A DNA stretch of 64,000 bases from Bog-473 sp963791995 (lineage in GTDB: Bacteria > Actinomycetota > Acidimicrobiia > Acidimicrobiales > RAAP-2), in NCBI GenBank assembly GCA_963791995.1, contig CAWBUQ010000022.1:62001-126000 (forward strand), in the 5' to 3' direction. The notes below the pieces were generated by a model. The model saw only the letters and a program-made list of their open reading frames with translations. It was not told where the DNA came from and did no database searches. The position numbers and the translations under genes were made by a program. Of this stretch, positions 45,984 through 55,230 are shown piece by piece (position 1 is the first letter of the stretch; each line of letters opens with the position of its first letter).

Positions 45984-47036
45984 ATGGTCGACTGGGCCTT
46001 GGCCCAGCGCGTGGCCTCCGGTGCGCTGATCCTCAAGCCGTCGCCGGCCTCGTACCGCTCGTCTGCACTCCAGGGCCAGTTCGACGAGCTGACGGCGCGG
46101 GCGGAGGAATTGGTCAGCGAGGCCACGGGCCTGCACTCCGCGCACGGGTCGGCCCGCGCCAAGGTCACCGACCGGCCGGGCTGGGCGTCGGCCAACGTCC
46201 GCTCCATCGAGCGCCTGGTCAGTCCGGCGCTCGACGAGTTGCAACGCAAGCGTGGCGCCAAACTCGGCGGACCCTCGCTGGTGGTGGGACGGGCGGTGGC
46301 CGGCACGCAGTTGGGCTTCATGCTCGCCTACATGGCGACGCGAGTCCTCGGCCAGTACGACCTGCTCATCGATGATTCCTCGCCCGAGGATCAGGACCTC
46401 GTGTCCTATGTCGGCCCCAACATCGTCGCCGTCGAGGAGCAGTACGGCTTCGCGCCGAGCCAGTTCCGCCTGTGGTTGGCCCTCCACGAGGTGACCCACC
46501 GCCTCCAGTTCACCGCCGTGCCGTGGCTGCGCGACCACTTCGTCGGCCTGGTGACCGAATTGGTGGGACCGCTCTCGGGCGACCCGTCCGGCCTCGTCGA
46601 AGTGCTCAAGCGGGCCGCCGACGAGGTGCGGGCCGGCCGAAACCCCACGCGCGACGCGGGCGTCGTCGGCATGCTGGCCACTCCCGAGCAGAAGCTGGCG
46701 TTGTCGCGGATCTCGGGGATGATGAGCCTGCTCGAGGGCCACGGCGACGTCACCATGGACCGCGCCGGGGCCGGCGAGGTGCCCGGGGCCGCGCATTTCT
46801 CCAAGGTCTTGCACGAGCGACGCAGCCAGGCCCGCGGGTTGACCAAGCTGATCTCGAAGTTGCTCGGGCTCGACGCCAAGATGCGCCAGTACGCCGAGGG
46901 CGAGCACTTCGTCGAAGCGGTGGAGTCGGCCGGCGGCCCGCCGTTGCTGGCGCGGGTGTGGGAGGGCCCCGAGTGGCTCCCCACCGTCGAGGAGATCCGC
47001 GATCCGTCCGCCTGGGTCGCCCGGGCCGGTGGGTGA
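45984..47036 (+). CDS. Zinc-dependent metalloprotease-like protein (DUF2342 family)
   Basis: A 350-residue protein of the actinobacterial family often labelled F420-biosynthesis-associated or zinc-dependent metalloprotease. HEVTH at 168-172 is the HExxH zinc site. ALQGQFDELTARAEELVSEATGL at the start and the C-terminal GLDAKMRQYAEGEHFVEAVE are family features. ATG 45984; no in-frame start lies upstream. tilS overlaps its last eight bases. The natural substrate is unknown. Confidence 0.85.
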   Translation: MVDWALAQRVASGALILKPSPASYRSSALQGQFDELTARAEELVSEATGLHSAHGSARAKVTDRPGWASANVRSIERLVSPALDELQRKRGAKLGGPSLVVGRAVAGTQLGFMLAYMATRVLGQYDLLIDDSSPEDQDLVSYVGPNIVAVEEQYGFAPSQFRLWLALHEVTHRLQFTAVPWLRDHFVGLVTELVGPLSGDPSGLVEVLKRAADEVRAGRNPTRDAGVVGMLATPEQKLALSRISGMMSLLEGHGDVTMDRAGAGEVPGAAHFSKVLHERRSQARGLTKLISKLLGLDAKMRQYAEGEHFVEAVESAGGPPLLARVWEGPEWLPTVEEIRDPSAWVARAGG

Positions 47037-47961
47037 GGGCGCCCCGGCCGGGTCCGATCACCCAGACACACTGGCCGCGCTGACCTCCGAGCTGCTCGCC
47101 CGCTGCACCTTCCCACCACCCGGGAGTGCGCTGGCCTGTGCGGTGTCGGGCGGGCCTGACTCACTGGCCCTCTTGGTGCTGGCCTGCGCCGCCGGGTGCG
47201 ACGTGACCGCATTCCATGTGGACCACGGCCTGCGCGCCGGCTCGGCCGACGAGGCCGGTGTGGTGGCCGCGGCGGCGACGCGCCTCGGCGCCCGCGTCGA
47301 ACGTCTGCGCGTGACGCTGGCGCCCGGGCCCAATCTCGAAGCGCGTGCCCGCGCGGCGCGTTTCGCGGTGTTGCCACCCGACGTGGCGACGGGCCACACC
47401 ATGGACGACCAGGCCGAGACGATTCTGGTCAACGTGTTGCGGGGCGCCGGTGCCGACGGTCTGGCCGGCATGCGGCCCGGTCCGCGGCATCCGCTCTTGG
47501 GCCTGCGCCGCACCGACACGCACGCACTGTGCGCGGCCTCCGGGCTCGTCCCGGTGTGCGACGCCAGCAACCACGACCCGGCCTTCGTGCGCAACCGGGT
47601 GCGCCATGAGCTCCTCCCGCTCTGCGCGGACGTGGCCGGGCGCGACCCCGTCCCGGTGTTGGCGCGCCAGGCCGGGGTGCTGCGCGACGAGGCGGCATTG
47701 CTCGATTCGCTGGCGGCCCAGGCGCTGCCCGACCCGGCCGACGCACGTGCGCTCGCCCGCGCCCGCCGGCCTCTGGCCCGTCGCGCCCTGCGGCGCTGGC
47801 TGCGCGACGAGACCGGAGGGGAGCACCCGCCGTCGTTGGCCGAGGTCGACCGCGTCCTGGCGGTGGCCACCGGGGCCGCGGTGGGCACGGAGCTCAGCAA
47901 GGGACGGCGGGTGCGCCGGAGCGGAGGGCGCCTGCGGGTGGAAGCTGGAGGGCTCCGGTAG
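47029..47961 (+). CDS. tilS: tRNA(Ile) lysidine synthase
   Basis: Uses ATP and lysine to make lysidine at C34 of tRNA-Ile(CAU). The PP-loop SGGPDS starts at Ser40; FHVDHGLR and GHTMDDQAETILVN are further N-type ATP pyrophosphatase marks. At 310 residues it is the short actinobacterial form with a reduced C-terminal domain. GTG 47029 overlaps the protease stop. Confidence 0.93.
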   Translation: MGEGAPAGSDHPDTLAALTSELLARCTFPPPGSALACAVSGGPDSLALLVLACAAGCDVTAFHVDHGLRAGSADEAGVVAAAATRLGARVERLRVTLAPGPNLEARARAARFAVLPPDVATGHTMDDQAETILVNVLRGAGADGLAGMRPGPRHPLLGLRRTDTHALCAASGLVPVCDASNHDPAFVRNRVRHELLPLCADVAGRDPVPVLARQAGVLRDEAALLDSLAAQALPDPADARALARARRPLARRALRRWLRDETGGEHPPSLAEVDRVLAVATGAAVGTELSKGRRVRRSGGRLRVEAGGLR

Positions 47962-47971
47962 TGTCACGCCG

Positions 47972-48544
47972 GTGACCCTCGACGAGGCCGGAGCGGGCGT
48001 CCCCGCCTGGGCCGAGCCGGACGTGGGGCCGCTCCTGATCGACGCCGAGACGCTGGCGGCCCGGGTGGCCGAGCTCGGAGCCCAGGTCACCGCCGACTAT
48101 GCCGACGAGCCGCCCCTGCTGGTGGCGGTCCTGAAGGGCGCCATGCTCTTCACGAGCGACCTGTGCCGGGCCATCGCCCTGCCGGTCGACGTCGACTTCA
48201 TGGCCGTCTCCTCCTACGGCAGCGCCACCAAGACCTCCGGTGTGGTGCGCATCGTCAAGGACCTCGACTCAGAGCTCCAAGGCCGCCATGTCCTCGTCGT
48301 CGAGGACATCATCGACAGCGGTCTCACGCTGAACTACCTGCGCCGCTATCTGAACGCCCGCCAGCCCAAGAGCGTCGAGGTCTGCGCCCTCTTGGTCAAG
48401 GAGGGCGAGCAGCGGGTCGACCTCGACCTGCGCTACATCGGCTTTACCATTCCACCGGAGTTCGTCGTCGGCTACGGCCTCGACGTGGCCGAGCGCTACC
48501 GCAACCTACGCGGCGTGCATCGATACAAGGGGCCCGAGCAATGA
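47972..48544 (+). CDS. hpt: Hypoxanthine phosphoribosyltransferase
   Basis: A 190-residue purine salvage enzyme: hypoxanthine or guanine plus PRPP gives IMP or GMP. LLVAVLKGAMLF, SSYGS and the PRPP motif VVEDIIDSGLT are all present. GTG 47972 lies ten bases after the tilS stop. The usual actinobacterial neighbour ftsH is absent; folE follows within ten bases. Confidence 0.94.
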   Translation: MTLDEAGAGVPAWAEPDVGPLLIDAETLAARVAELGAQVTADYADEPPLLVAVLKGAMLFTSDLCRAIALPVDVDFMAVSSYGSATKTSGVVRIVKDLDSELQGRHVLVVEDIIDSGLTLNYLRRYLNARQPKSVEVCALLVKEGEQRVDLDLRYIGFTIPPEFVVGYGLDVAERYRNLRGVHRYKGPEQ

Positions 48545-48554
48545 GCATTGAGCA

Positions 48555-49125
48555 GTGAGCGTCGACATCGAACGCGTCAGGGCAGCCGTCGCGGAGTTGC
48601 TGAGCGCCATCGGGGAGGACCCGGGCCGCGACGGGTTGATCGCCACGCCCGACCGGGTGGCCGCCATGTACGAGGAGCTGTTCTCGGGCCTCCACGACGA
48701 CCCGGCACGGCATCTCGAGGTCACCTTCGCCGCCGAACACGACGAGATGGTCATGGTGCGCGACATCCCGTTCGCGTCGCTGTGCGAACACCACCTGGTG
48801 CCCTTCTTGGGCAAGGCGCACGTGGCCTACATCCCCGCCGAGGACGGCCGCATCACCGGACTCTCCAAGCTGGCCCGCCTGGTCGACGGCTACGCGCTGG
48901 CGGCTGCAGGTCCAAGAGCGCATGACCACCCAGATCGCCGACGCCATCGCCTCGGTCCTTTCGCCGCGCGGCGTGCTGGTGGTGATCGAGGCGGAACACC
49001 TCTGCATGTCGATGCGCGGCGTCAAGAAGCCGGGCACGGTCACGGTCACCTCGTCGGTGCGCGGCTTGTTCCGCTCCGACGTGGCCACCCGGGCCGAGGC
49101 CATGCAGTTCATCCGGGGTCACTGA
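48555..49125 (+). CDS. folE: GTP cyclohydrolase I, frameshifted near 48898
   Basis: First step of folate synthesis: GTP to dihydroneopterin triphosphate. IATPDRVAAMYEELFSG, FASLCEHHLVPFLGKAHVAYIP (zinc Cys and His) and the C-terminal MTTQIADAI...EAEHLCMSMRGVKKPG are diagnostic. One excess base near 48898 separates DGYA from LQVQERM. About 189 residues when joined. GTG 48555; no clear SD. Confidence 0.93.
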
Positions 49126-49130
49126 GCGCC

Positions 49131-49967
49131 GTGCCGGGGGGCCACCCCGCACGCGTCCGGCCCCTCGTCATGGGGGTGCTCAACGTCACGCCGGACTCCT
49201 TCTCCGACGGCGGCCTCTACGCCACGCACGACACCGCGGTCGCGCACGGGCACGCGCTCTTGGTCCAGGGCGCCGACGTCGTCGACATCGGCGGGGAGTC
49301 GTCGCGGCCGGGCGCCGAGCCGGTGCCGGTCGAGGCAGAGCTGGCCCGCGTGGTGCCGGTGATCGAAGCGCTGGCCGGCCCCGCCGCGGCGCGGGGGGCA
49401 CGGCTCTCGGTGGACACGCTCAAGGCAGAGGTGGCGACGGCGGCGGTCGCGGCGGGGGCGAGTCTGGTCAACGACATCTCGGCCTCGCTGTGGGAGGCGG
49501 CAGCTGAGACCGGTGCGGGCTGGGTGGCCATGCACATGCAGGGCGAGCCCCGCACCATGCAGGACGATCCCCACTACGTCGACGTCGTGGCCGAGGTGCA
49601 CGGCTTCGTGCTCGAGCGCGCCGGGCGGGCGCTGGCGGCGGGTGTGACCGAGGTCTGGGTCGATCCGGGCATCGGTTTCGGCAAGACGACGGCCCACAAC
49701 CTGTCGCTGCTGCACCACCTCCCCGAGCTGGTGGAGGCGGCCGCCGCCCTGGGCTGCGCCGGGGTCGTGGTCGGGACGAGCCGCAAGCGCTTCTTGGGCA
49801 TGCTGGGCGCCGACGCGGCCGGGGGCAGGCCGGCACCGCCGGCCGAGCGGGAGGAGGCGTCGCTGGCCACGGCGGCCGCAGCCCTGGTGGCGGGGGCGGG
49901 CATGGTGCGGGTCCACGACGTCGTGGCCGCGCTGCAGGTGGCCCGGCTGTATGGTCCTGCCGCATGA
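49131..49967 (+). CDS. folP: Dihydropteroate synthase
   Basis: Condenses p-aminobenzoate with dihydropterin pyrophosphate. MGVLNVTPDSFSDGG, DIGGESSRPGA, LSVDTLKAEVA, NDISA, DPGIGFGKT and GTSRKRFLG are the standard pterin and pABA site motifs. 278 residues, unbroken. GTG 49131 lies five bases after the folE stop. The stop overlaps the next start (ATGA). Confidence 0.95.
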   Translation: MPGGHPARVRPLVMGVLNVTPDSFSDGGLYATHDTAVAHGHALLVQGADVVDIGGESSRPGAEPVPVEAELARVVPVIEALAGPAAARGARLSVDTLKAEVATAAVAAGASLVNDISASLWEAAAETGAGWVAMHMQGEPRTMQDDPHYVDVVAEVHGFVLERAGRALAAGVTEVWVDPGIGFGKTTAHNLSLLHHLPELVEAAAALGCAGVVVGTSRKRFLGMLGADAAGGRPAPPAEREEASLATAAAALVAGAGMVRVHDVVAALQVARLYGPAA

Positions 49968-50479
49968 AGGGCAAGTGGGCAGCCGGCATCCCGCCCCGCA
50001 ACTTCACCTGGGTGATCAAGGACCATCTGGCCGCCAGCGAGCGTCCGGGGGGCTTCGCGGTGAACCACCGCCGGGTCCGGCGACAAGAGGAGATCATCTG
50101 GCTGCGGGTCCAAGGATTCAACCGGATCGTCTCCCTGCTGCCCTCGCCCCACAACCTGGCCGCCTACGACGACGAGGGTCTGGCCTGGGCCCACTACCCC
50201 CTGGAGCGCTCGGGTGACCCCCGGCCGGTCCTGGCCGCCTGCTACCAGGACATCGACGAATCGTTGGCCGCCGGCCAGCGCCTCCTCGTGCACCAGGACG
50301 AGCTGGGCGACCGCGTGATGGGCGTGCTGGCGGGCTACCTCGTGTGGTCCGAGCGGATCACCAACCTGCCCCAGGCGGTCGCCCTCATTGAGCACGTGGT
50401 GGGACACGCCATGGGCGAGCCGGGGCGCGAGCTGCTCTCCGAGCTGGAGGGCATGCCTTCTCGCGGCCGCGTGCAGTGA
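49964..50479 (+). CDS. Dual-specificity-phosphatase-like protein lacking the catalytic Cys
   Basis: A 171-residue protein embedded in the folate operon by ATGA and GTGA overlaps on both sides. The order strand (NRIVSLLP), WAHYPL, helix, then LLVH-Q-DELGD-R-VMGVLAGYLVW imitates a DSP core in which HCx5R should occur: here His110, Gln111 and Arg117 stand at the right spacing, with Gln in place of Cys. It is thus likely a pseudophosphatase that may bind a phosphorylated ligand. The fold call is from pattern only. Confidence 0.6.
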   Translation: MKGKWAAGIPPRNFTWVIKDHLAASERPGGFAVNHRRVRRQEEIIWLRVQGFNRIVSLLPSPHNLAAYDDEGLAWAHYPLERSGDPRPVLAACYQDIDESLAAGQRLLVHQDELGDRVMGVLAGYLVWSERITNLPQAVALIEHVVGHAMGEPGRELLSELEGMPSRGRVQ

Positions 50480-50838
50480 CCGACCGCATCGAAATCCGTG
50501 ATCTCCGGGTGACCGGGGTGCACGGGGTCCTGCCCGAAGAGCGCGAGCGCGCCCAGCCCTTCTCCGTCGACGTGGTGGCGTGGGTGGACATGGCGGCCGC
50601 CCAGGAGAGCGACGACCTGGCCGACACGGTGGACTACGGCGCCCTGGCGCAGACCGCGGCCGAGGTGGTGGGCGGGCGCTCGTACCGGTTGCTCGAGGCT
50701 CTGGCCGGACGCCTGGCCAGCGCGCTGTTGGTGAGCGACGCCCGGCTCGGTGCCGTCGAGGTGACCGTGCGCAAGCTGCGACCACCACTCGCCCTCGACG
50801 TGGCCTCGACGGGGGTCGTGGTGCGCCGCACCCGCTGA
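50476..50838 (+). CDS. folB: Dihydroneopterin aldolase
   Basis: A 120-residue FolB: RIEIRDLRVTGVHGVLPEERERAQPFSVDV with the catalytic region, DTVDYGALA, and the C-terminal VEVTVRKLRPPL. It cleaves dihydroneopterin to hydroxymethyl-dihydropterin. GTG 50476 overlaps the upstream stop, and the stop overlaps the folK start (TGATG). Confidence 0.94.
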   Translation: MTDRIEIRDLRVTGVHGVLPEERERAQPFSVDVVAWVDMAAAQESDDLADTVDYGALAQTAAEVVGGRSYRLLEALAGRLASALLVSDARLGAVEVTVRKLRPPLALDVASTGVVVRRTR

Positions 50839-51359
50839 TGTCCGGCGCCACCCGGCGCGCCTTCATCGGCCTCGGTTCGAACCTGGGAGACCGCATGGCG
50901 AACCTGCGGGCCGCGGTCGAGGGCCTTGCCGCCGCGGGCGACGTGACCGCGGTCTCGCCCCTCTACGAGACCGAGCCGATGGGGGGACCCGAGGGCCAAG
51001 GGCCTTATCTCAACGTGGTCGTCGAGCTGACCACCGCGGCGACGCCGCGCCGGCTCCTCGAGCGTTCCCGGGCGCTCGAGGTGGCCGCCCACAGGGTGCG
51101 CATGGAGCGTTGGGGCCCGCGCACGCTCGACGCGGACGTGCTCTGGGTCGAAGGGGCCGTCGTCGACGAGCCGGACCTGGTCGTCCCTCACCCACGGATG
51201 TGGGAACGGCGCTTCGTGCTCCAACCGCTGGCCGACCTGGCTCCCGATCTCGTGACACCCGAGCGGCTCGAGGCGTCGGAGGGCCAGGTCGAGCGCCTGG
51301 GCGCGCTGGTGCCGGGCCCGGGGACGCCCCCGCGGACGCCCGGCCCCGGGGAGGGCTAG
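50838..51359 (+). CDS. folK: HPPK, 2-amino-4-hydroxy-6-hydroxymethyldihydropteridine diphosphokinase
   Basis: A 173-residue kinase that activates hydroxymethyl-dihydropterin for FolP. FIGLGSNLGDRMANLRAAV, YETEPMGGPEGQGPYLN, RWGPRTLDADVLW and VPHPRMWERRFVLQPLADLAP are the family signatures. ATG 50838. The Pro/Gly-rich tail is of no known use. This ends the tight folate run; 74 bases follow before the next gene. Confidence 0.94.
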   Translation: MSGATRRAFIGLGSNLGDRMANLRAAVEGLAAAGDVTAVSPLYETEPMGGPEGQGPYLNVVVELTTAATPRRLLERSRALEVAAHRVRMERWGPRTLDADVLWVEGAVVDEPDLVVPHPRMWERRFVLQPLADLAPDLVTPERLEASEGQVERLGALVPGPGTPPRTPGPGEG

Positions 51360-51433
51360 GCTGAGCGCGTCGATTGAAGATCATCTGTAGGCGAACGGCA
51401 CCCGTCAGGGGCTGGAACGCCGAAGGAGGTCAC

Positions 51434-52201
51434 ATGCACTCCATCCGGATCATCGGTCCCGGTCGGGCCGGCACGTCTCTGGCCGTCGCGCTCTCCGCGC
51501 GCGGCTGGACCTTCGCCGGCTTCCGTGGCCGCCACGACGACATCGCCGACGCGGCGCGCGGCGTCGATGTGCTCGTGATCGCCACCCCCGACGATGCCAT
51601 CGCCGAAGTGGCCGCAGCCGTCGTCCCCGATCCCGCCGCGACAGTCGTGCACCTCTCGGGCTCGCTCGGCCTCGATGCGCTGGCGCCCCACGTGCGCCGC
51701 GCCGCGGTCCATCCGCTCGTCCCGCTGCCCAACGCCGAGGTCGGGGCGGCGCGCCTCGCCTCGGGCGTCACCTTCGCCGTCGCCGGCGATCCCGTCGCTC
51801 GCGAGCTGGTCGAGTGCCTCGGTGGCCGGCTGGTCGTGGTGGCCGACGAGGACAGGGCCGCCTATCACGCCACCGCCTGTATCGCGGCCAACCACGTCGT
51901 GGCCCTCCTCGGTCAGGTCGAGCGCGTGGCCGCCTCGGTGGGGCTGGACCTCGAGTCCTTCTTGCCGCTGACCCGCGCCGCCGTCGACGACGCCGCCGCC
52001 CTCGGCGCGCAGGCCGCGCTGACCGGCCCGGCGCGGCGGGGCGACTGGGCCACCCTCAGCCGCCACCTCGACGCGCTGCCCGAGGACGAGCGTGCGGCCT
52101 ATCAGGCCGGGGCCGCCCTGGCGACCCGGCTGGCCGGCAGCGATGCGGGCGAGACGGTGTCGGCGGTCGCACCGGTGCCCTCCGTGCCGGCGGCGGTCTG
52201 A
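51434..52201 (+). CDS. Rossmann-fold DUF2520 protein beside panC
   Basis: A 255-residue protein: dinucleotide-binding loop GPGRAGTSLAVAL, VLVIATPDDAI, HLSGSLGLDAL, and a helical C-terminal DUF2520 domain (AYHATACIAANHVVALLGQVE). It resembles ketopantoate reductase and 6-phosphogluconate dehydrogenase folds. The homologue in M. tuberculosis (Rv3603c) is also next to panC. A ketopantoate reductase-like role in pantothenate synthesis is plausible but unproven. ATG 51434 follows AAGGAGGT. Confidence 0.85.
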   Translation: MHSIRIIGPGRAGTSLAVALSARGWTFAGFRGRHDDIADAARGVDVLVIATPDDAIAEVAAAVVPDPAATVVHLSGSLGLDALAPHVRRAAVHPLVPLPNAEVGAARLASGVTFAVAGDPVARELVECLGGRLVVVADEDRAAYHATACIAANHVVALLGQVERVAASVGLDLESFLPLTRAAVDDAAALGAQAALTGPARRGDWATLSRHLDALPEDERAAYQAGAALATRLAGSDAGETVSAVAPVPSVPAAV

Positions 52202-52211
52202 GGTTCGGGTC

Positions 52212-53166
52212 GTGGACGTCGTCGAGTCCGCCGCCGCCTGCCGTGCCCAGCTCGATGCGGCCCGCGCCACCGGCGCGTGCGCCGGCCTGGTGCCCACGAT
52301 GGGTGCACTGCACGACGGCCACCTCTCGCTGATCGCCCGGGCGCGTGCCGAGTGCGACGCCGTCGCCGTGAGCATCTTCGTCAACCCGCTCCAATTCGGT
52401 GACCCCGAGGACATCGCCCACTACCCGCGGACCCTCGAGCGCGACCTGCGCGCCTGCGAAGCGGCCGGCGCCAGCGTGGTGTTCGTGCCGACGGTGGCCG
52501 AGATGTACCCGACCTGGCCCGAGCCGCCGGCCACGACGGTCTCGGTGCACGGGGTGAGCGAGTCGTGGGAGGGTGCGTCGCGCCCGGGGCACTTCGACGG
52601 CGTGGCGACCGTGGTGGCCAAGCTGTTCGCCATCGCAGGCCCCTGCCGCGCCTACTTCGGGCTGAAGGACTTCCAGCAGTTGGCCGTGGTGCGCGCCATG
52701 GCGACGGAGCTGGCGCTGCCCGTCGAGCTGGTGGGGTGCCCCATCGTGCGCGAAGAGGACGGGCTGGCCATGTCGAGTCGCAACGTTCGACTCTCGGACA
52801 CCGAACGTGCCGCGGCGACGGTCCTGGCCCGGGCCCTGGCCGCCGGGAGGGCCGCGGTGGCGTCGGGGGAGCGGTCCGGTCCTGCACTGTCGCGGGCCAT
52901 GGCGGATCTGGTCGCGACCGAGCCGCTGGTCCAGCTGGACTATGCCGTGGCGGTCGACGCCGCCACGCTGCGGCGAGGCCTCGACCTTCGCCGACCCGGC
53001 TGCGGTCCGTCTGCTCATTGCCGCACAGGTCGGACCGGTCCGCCTGATCGACAACAGTGCCGCCCTCAATGGGGCCGATGACGTCGCACCCGCTCCCTCC
53101 ACCTCGTCCGCAGGACCCGCACACGACGTGGCCTCCGTGGCCCGCACTCTCGAAAGGATCGGTTGA
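52212..53166 (+). CDS. panC: Pantothenate synthetase, frameshifted near 52975
   Basis: Joins pantoate and beta-alanine using ATP. VPTMGALHDGHLSLI, SIFVNPLQFG, YFGLKDFQQL and VREEDGLAMSSRN are the active-site motifs. One excess base near 52975 breaks the frame; the other frame continues to LIDNSAALNG and the stop. GTG 52212. About 317 residues when joined. Confidence 0.93.
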
Positions 53167-53170
53167 GCCG

Positions 53171-53563
53171 ATGCGCCGCCGCATGATGAAGTCGAAGATC
53201 CACCGGGCGACCGTCACGGGGGCCAATCTGCACTACGTGGGTTCGGTGTCGATCGACACCGAACTGTTGGCGCTGGCCGACATCCTCCCCTACGAGCAGG
53301 TGACCGTCCTCGACATCGACAACGGCGCGCGCTTCGAGACCTACGCCATCGAAGGCGAACGCGGCCAGATCTGTCTCAACGGCGCCGCGGCCCGTCTGGT
53401 GGCCCCGGGTGACAAGGTGATCATCATCACCTACGCCGACTACGAGCGTGCCGAGCTCGAGGCCTATGTGCCGCGCGTGGTGCACGTCGACGGGCGCAAC
53501 CGCGTCATCGACGAGGCGTCGGCTCGTCTCGACGCGGAGCTGACGCTGACCGAACCGGCGTGA
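53171..53563 (+). CDS. panD: Aspartate 1-decarboxylase proenzyme
   Basis: A 130-residue pyruvoyl enzyme making beta-alanine for PanC. KSKIHRATVTGANLHYVGSVSID holds the self-cleavage site Gly24-Ser25; ENGARFETYAIEGERG-type and NGAAARL segments follow. ATG 53171 is chosen; ATG 53183 or 53186 would also fit. It starts four bases after panC and its stop overlaps nadB (GTGA). Confidence 0.95.
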   Translation: MRRRMMKSKIHRATVTGANLHYVGSVSIDTELLALADILPYEQVTVLDIDNGARFETYAIEGERGQICLNGAAARLVAPGDKVIIITYADYERAELEAYVPRVVHVDGRNRVIDEASARLDAELTLTEPA

Positions 53564-55230
53564 CCGACGCGGAGCGGCCGGGACCCTTCGACGTCCTGGT
53601 GCTCGGCAGCGGCGTCGCCGGGCTGTCGGCCGCCGTCCGCCTGGCCGGGGCCGTCGCGGCGGGCGGACCGGGCCTGGCCCTGGGCGTGCTGACCAAGGGC
53701 GCGCTGTCGCAGTCGGCCACGCGGTGGGCCCAAGGTGGGGTGGCCGCGGTGCTCGGGGGCGACGAGGACTCGACCGACCTCCACCTTGCCGACACGCTCG
53801 CCGCCGGCGCCGGGCTCTGCGACGAGGAGGCGGTGCGCATCCTCGTCGACGAGGGCCCGGGCCGCGTGCAGGAGCTGATCGCGCTGGGGGTGGAGTTCGA
53901 CCGCGAGGCGACCGGGTCGCTCGCCTTGGCCCGCGAGGGTGGCCATTCGGCACCCCGCGTCGTGCACGCAGGGGCGCGGCCACCGGAGCCGAGGTCGAAC
54001 GCGCGCTCGTCGATGCCACGTATCGCTCCGCCTCCGCGGTCCTCGAGGGGTGGTTCGCGCTCGAGCTCCTGGTCGAGAACGGGCGCTGCGTGGGAGTGCG
54101 CGCGCTGCCGCCCGGTGCCGGCGCGGCGGCCGGTGCGGCCGGGGCAGTCGACGTGCGCGCCGGCCACGTCGTGCTGGCGACGGGCGGCGCGGGCCAGCTG
54201 TTCTCGGTCACCACCAACCCGCCCGAGTCGACGGGGGACGGTGTCGCCATGGCACTGCGGGCCAGGGTGCCCGTGGCCGACGTGGAGTTCGTGCAGTTCC
54301 ATCCGACCGCGCTGCACCATCCCGCCATGCCCCGCCCGCTCCTGTCCGAAGCGCTGCGCGGCCACGGTGCGCTCCTGCGCGACCGCGACGGCGCGCGCTT
54401 CGTCGACGAACTGGCGCCGCGTGACGTGGTGAGCCGGGCCATGGCGGCCACCATGGAGGTCCAGGGCGTAGACCATCTCTGGCTCGACGCCACGGGGCTC
54501 GAGCGCTTCTCCTCGCGGTTCCCGACCATCGCCGCCTCCTTGGCATCCATCGGCCTCGATCCCGAACGGGACTGGCTGCCCATCGCGCCGGCCGCCCACC
54601 ACCTTTCGGGCGGCGTGGTCACCGACCTGTGGGGCGCCACCGCGCTCGGCGGGCTGTGGGCGGTGGGCGAGGTGGCCTGCACGGGCGTGCACGGGGCCAA
54701 CCGCCTGGCCTCCAACTCGCTGCTCGAAGGCATGGTCTTCGGAGCCCGCTTGGCCGAGCGGATCTCGGCGGGCTCGGCGGGGCCCGAGGCGAGCGGCGCG
54801 TTGCGGGCCGTGCTCGGTCGCGAGCCCATCGACGGGATCGGCACCACCGTGCTCACCCCGCACGCGGCCGCCCTGCCCTTCGGCCCGGTCGCGCAGGCCG
54901 GGGCCGACGTGCCCAAGCTGCGCGACACGCTCCAGCGCGCCATGACCCGCGGCGCCGGGGTCGTGCGCAGTGCCGAGTCGCTGGCCGGCGCGCGCGCGGC
55001 GCTCGAGGAGATCGCAGCCGCGCTCGGCACCCACCCCGGATCGGCCGCTGACGGAGAGCTGGCGAACCTGCTCGCAACTGGCCGACGCGCTCCTGCTCGC
55101 GGCGCTGGCCCGCACCGAGAGCCGGGGCGCCCACGCCCGACGCGAGTTCCCCGAGACCGACCCGACCTGGCGCCGCCGGCTCGTGCACGGTGCGCCCGGT
55201 GTCGACCTCGTCGCCGGGGGAGGCGCGTGA
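53560..55230 (+). CDS. nadB: L-aspartate oxidase, frameshifted near 53965 and 55078
   Basis: FAD enzyme oxidising aspartate to iminoaspartate for NAD synthesis. The FAD loop VLGSGVAGLSAAV, QGGVAAVL, FVQFHPTAL, HHLSGGVVTD and CTGVHGANRLASNSLLEGMVFG are diagnostic. Slips lie near 53965 (HAG to ATGAEVERAL) and near 55078 (LANLL to QLADALLLAAL). About 555 residues when joined. GTG 53560 overlaps the panD stop; the stop overlaps nadC. nadA is not in the window. Confidence 0.92.
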
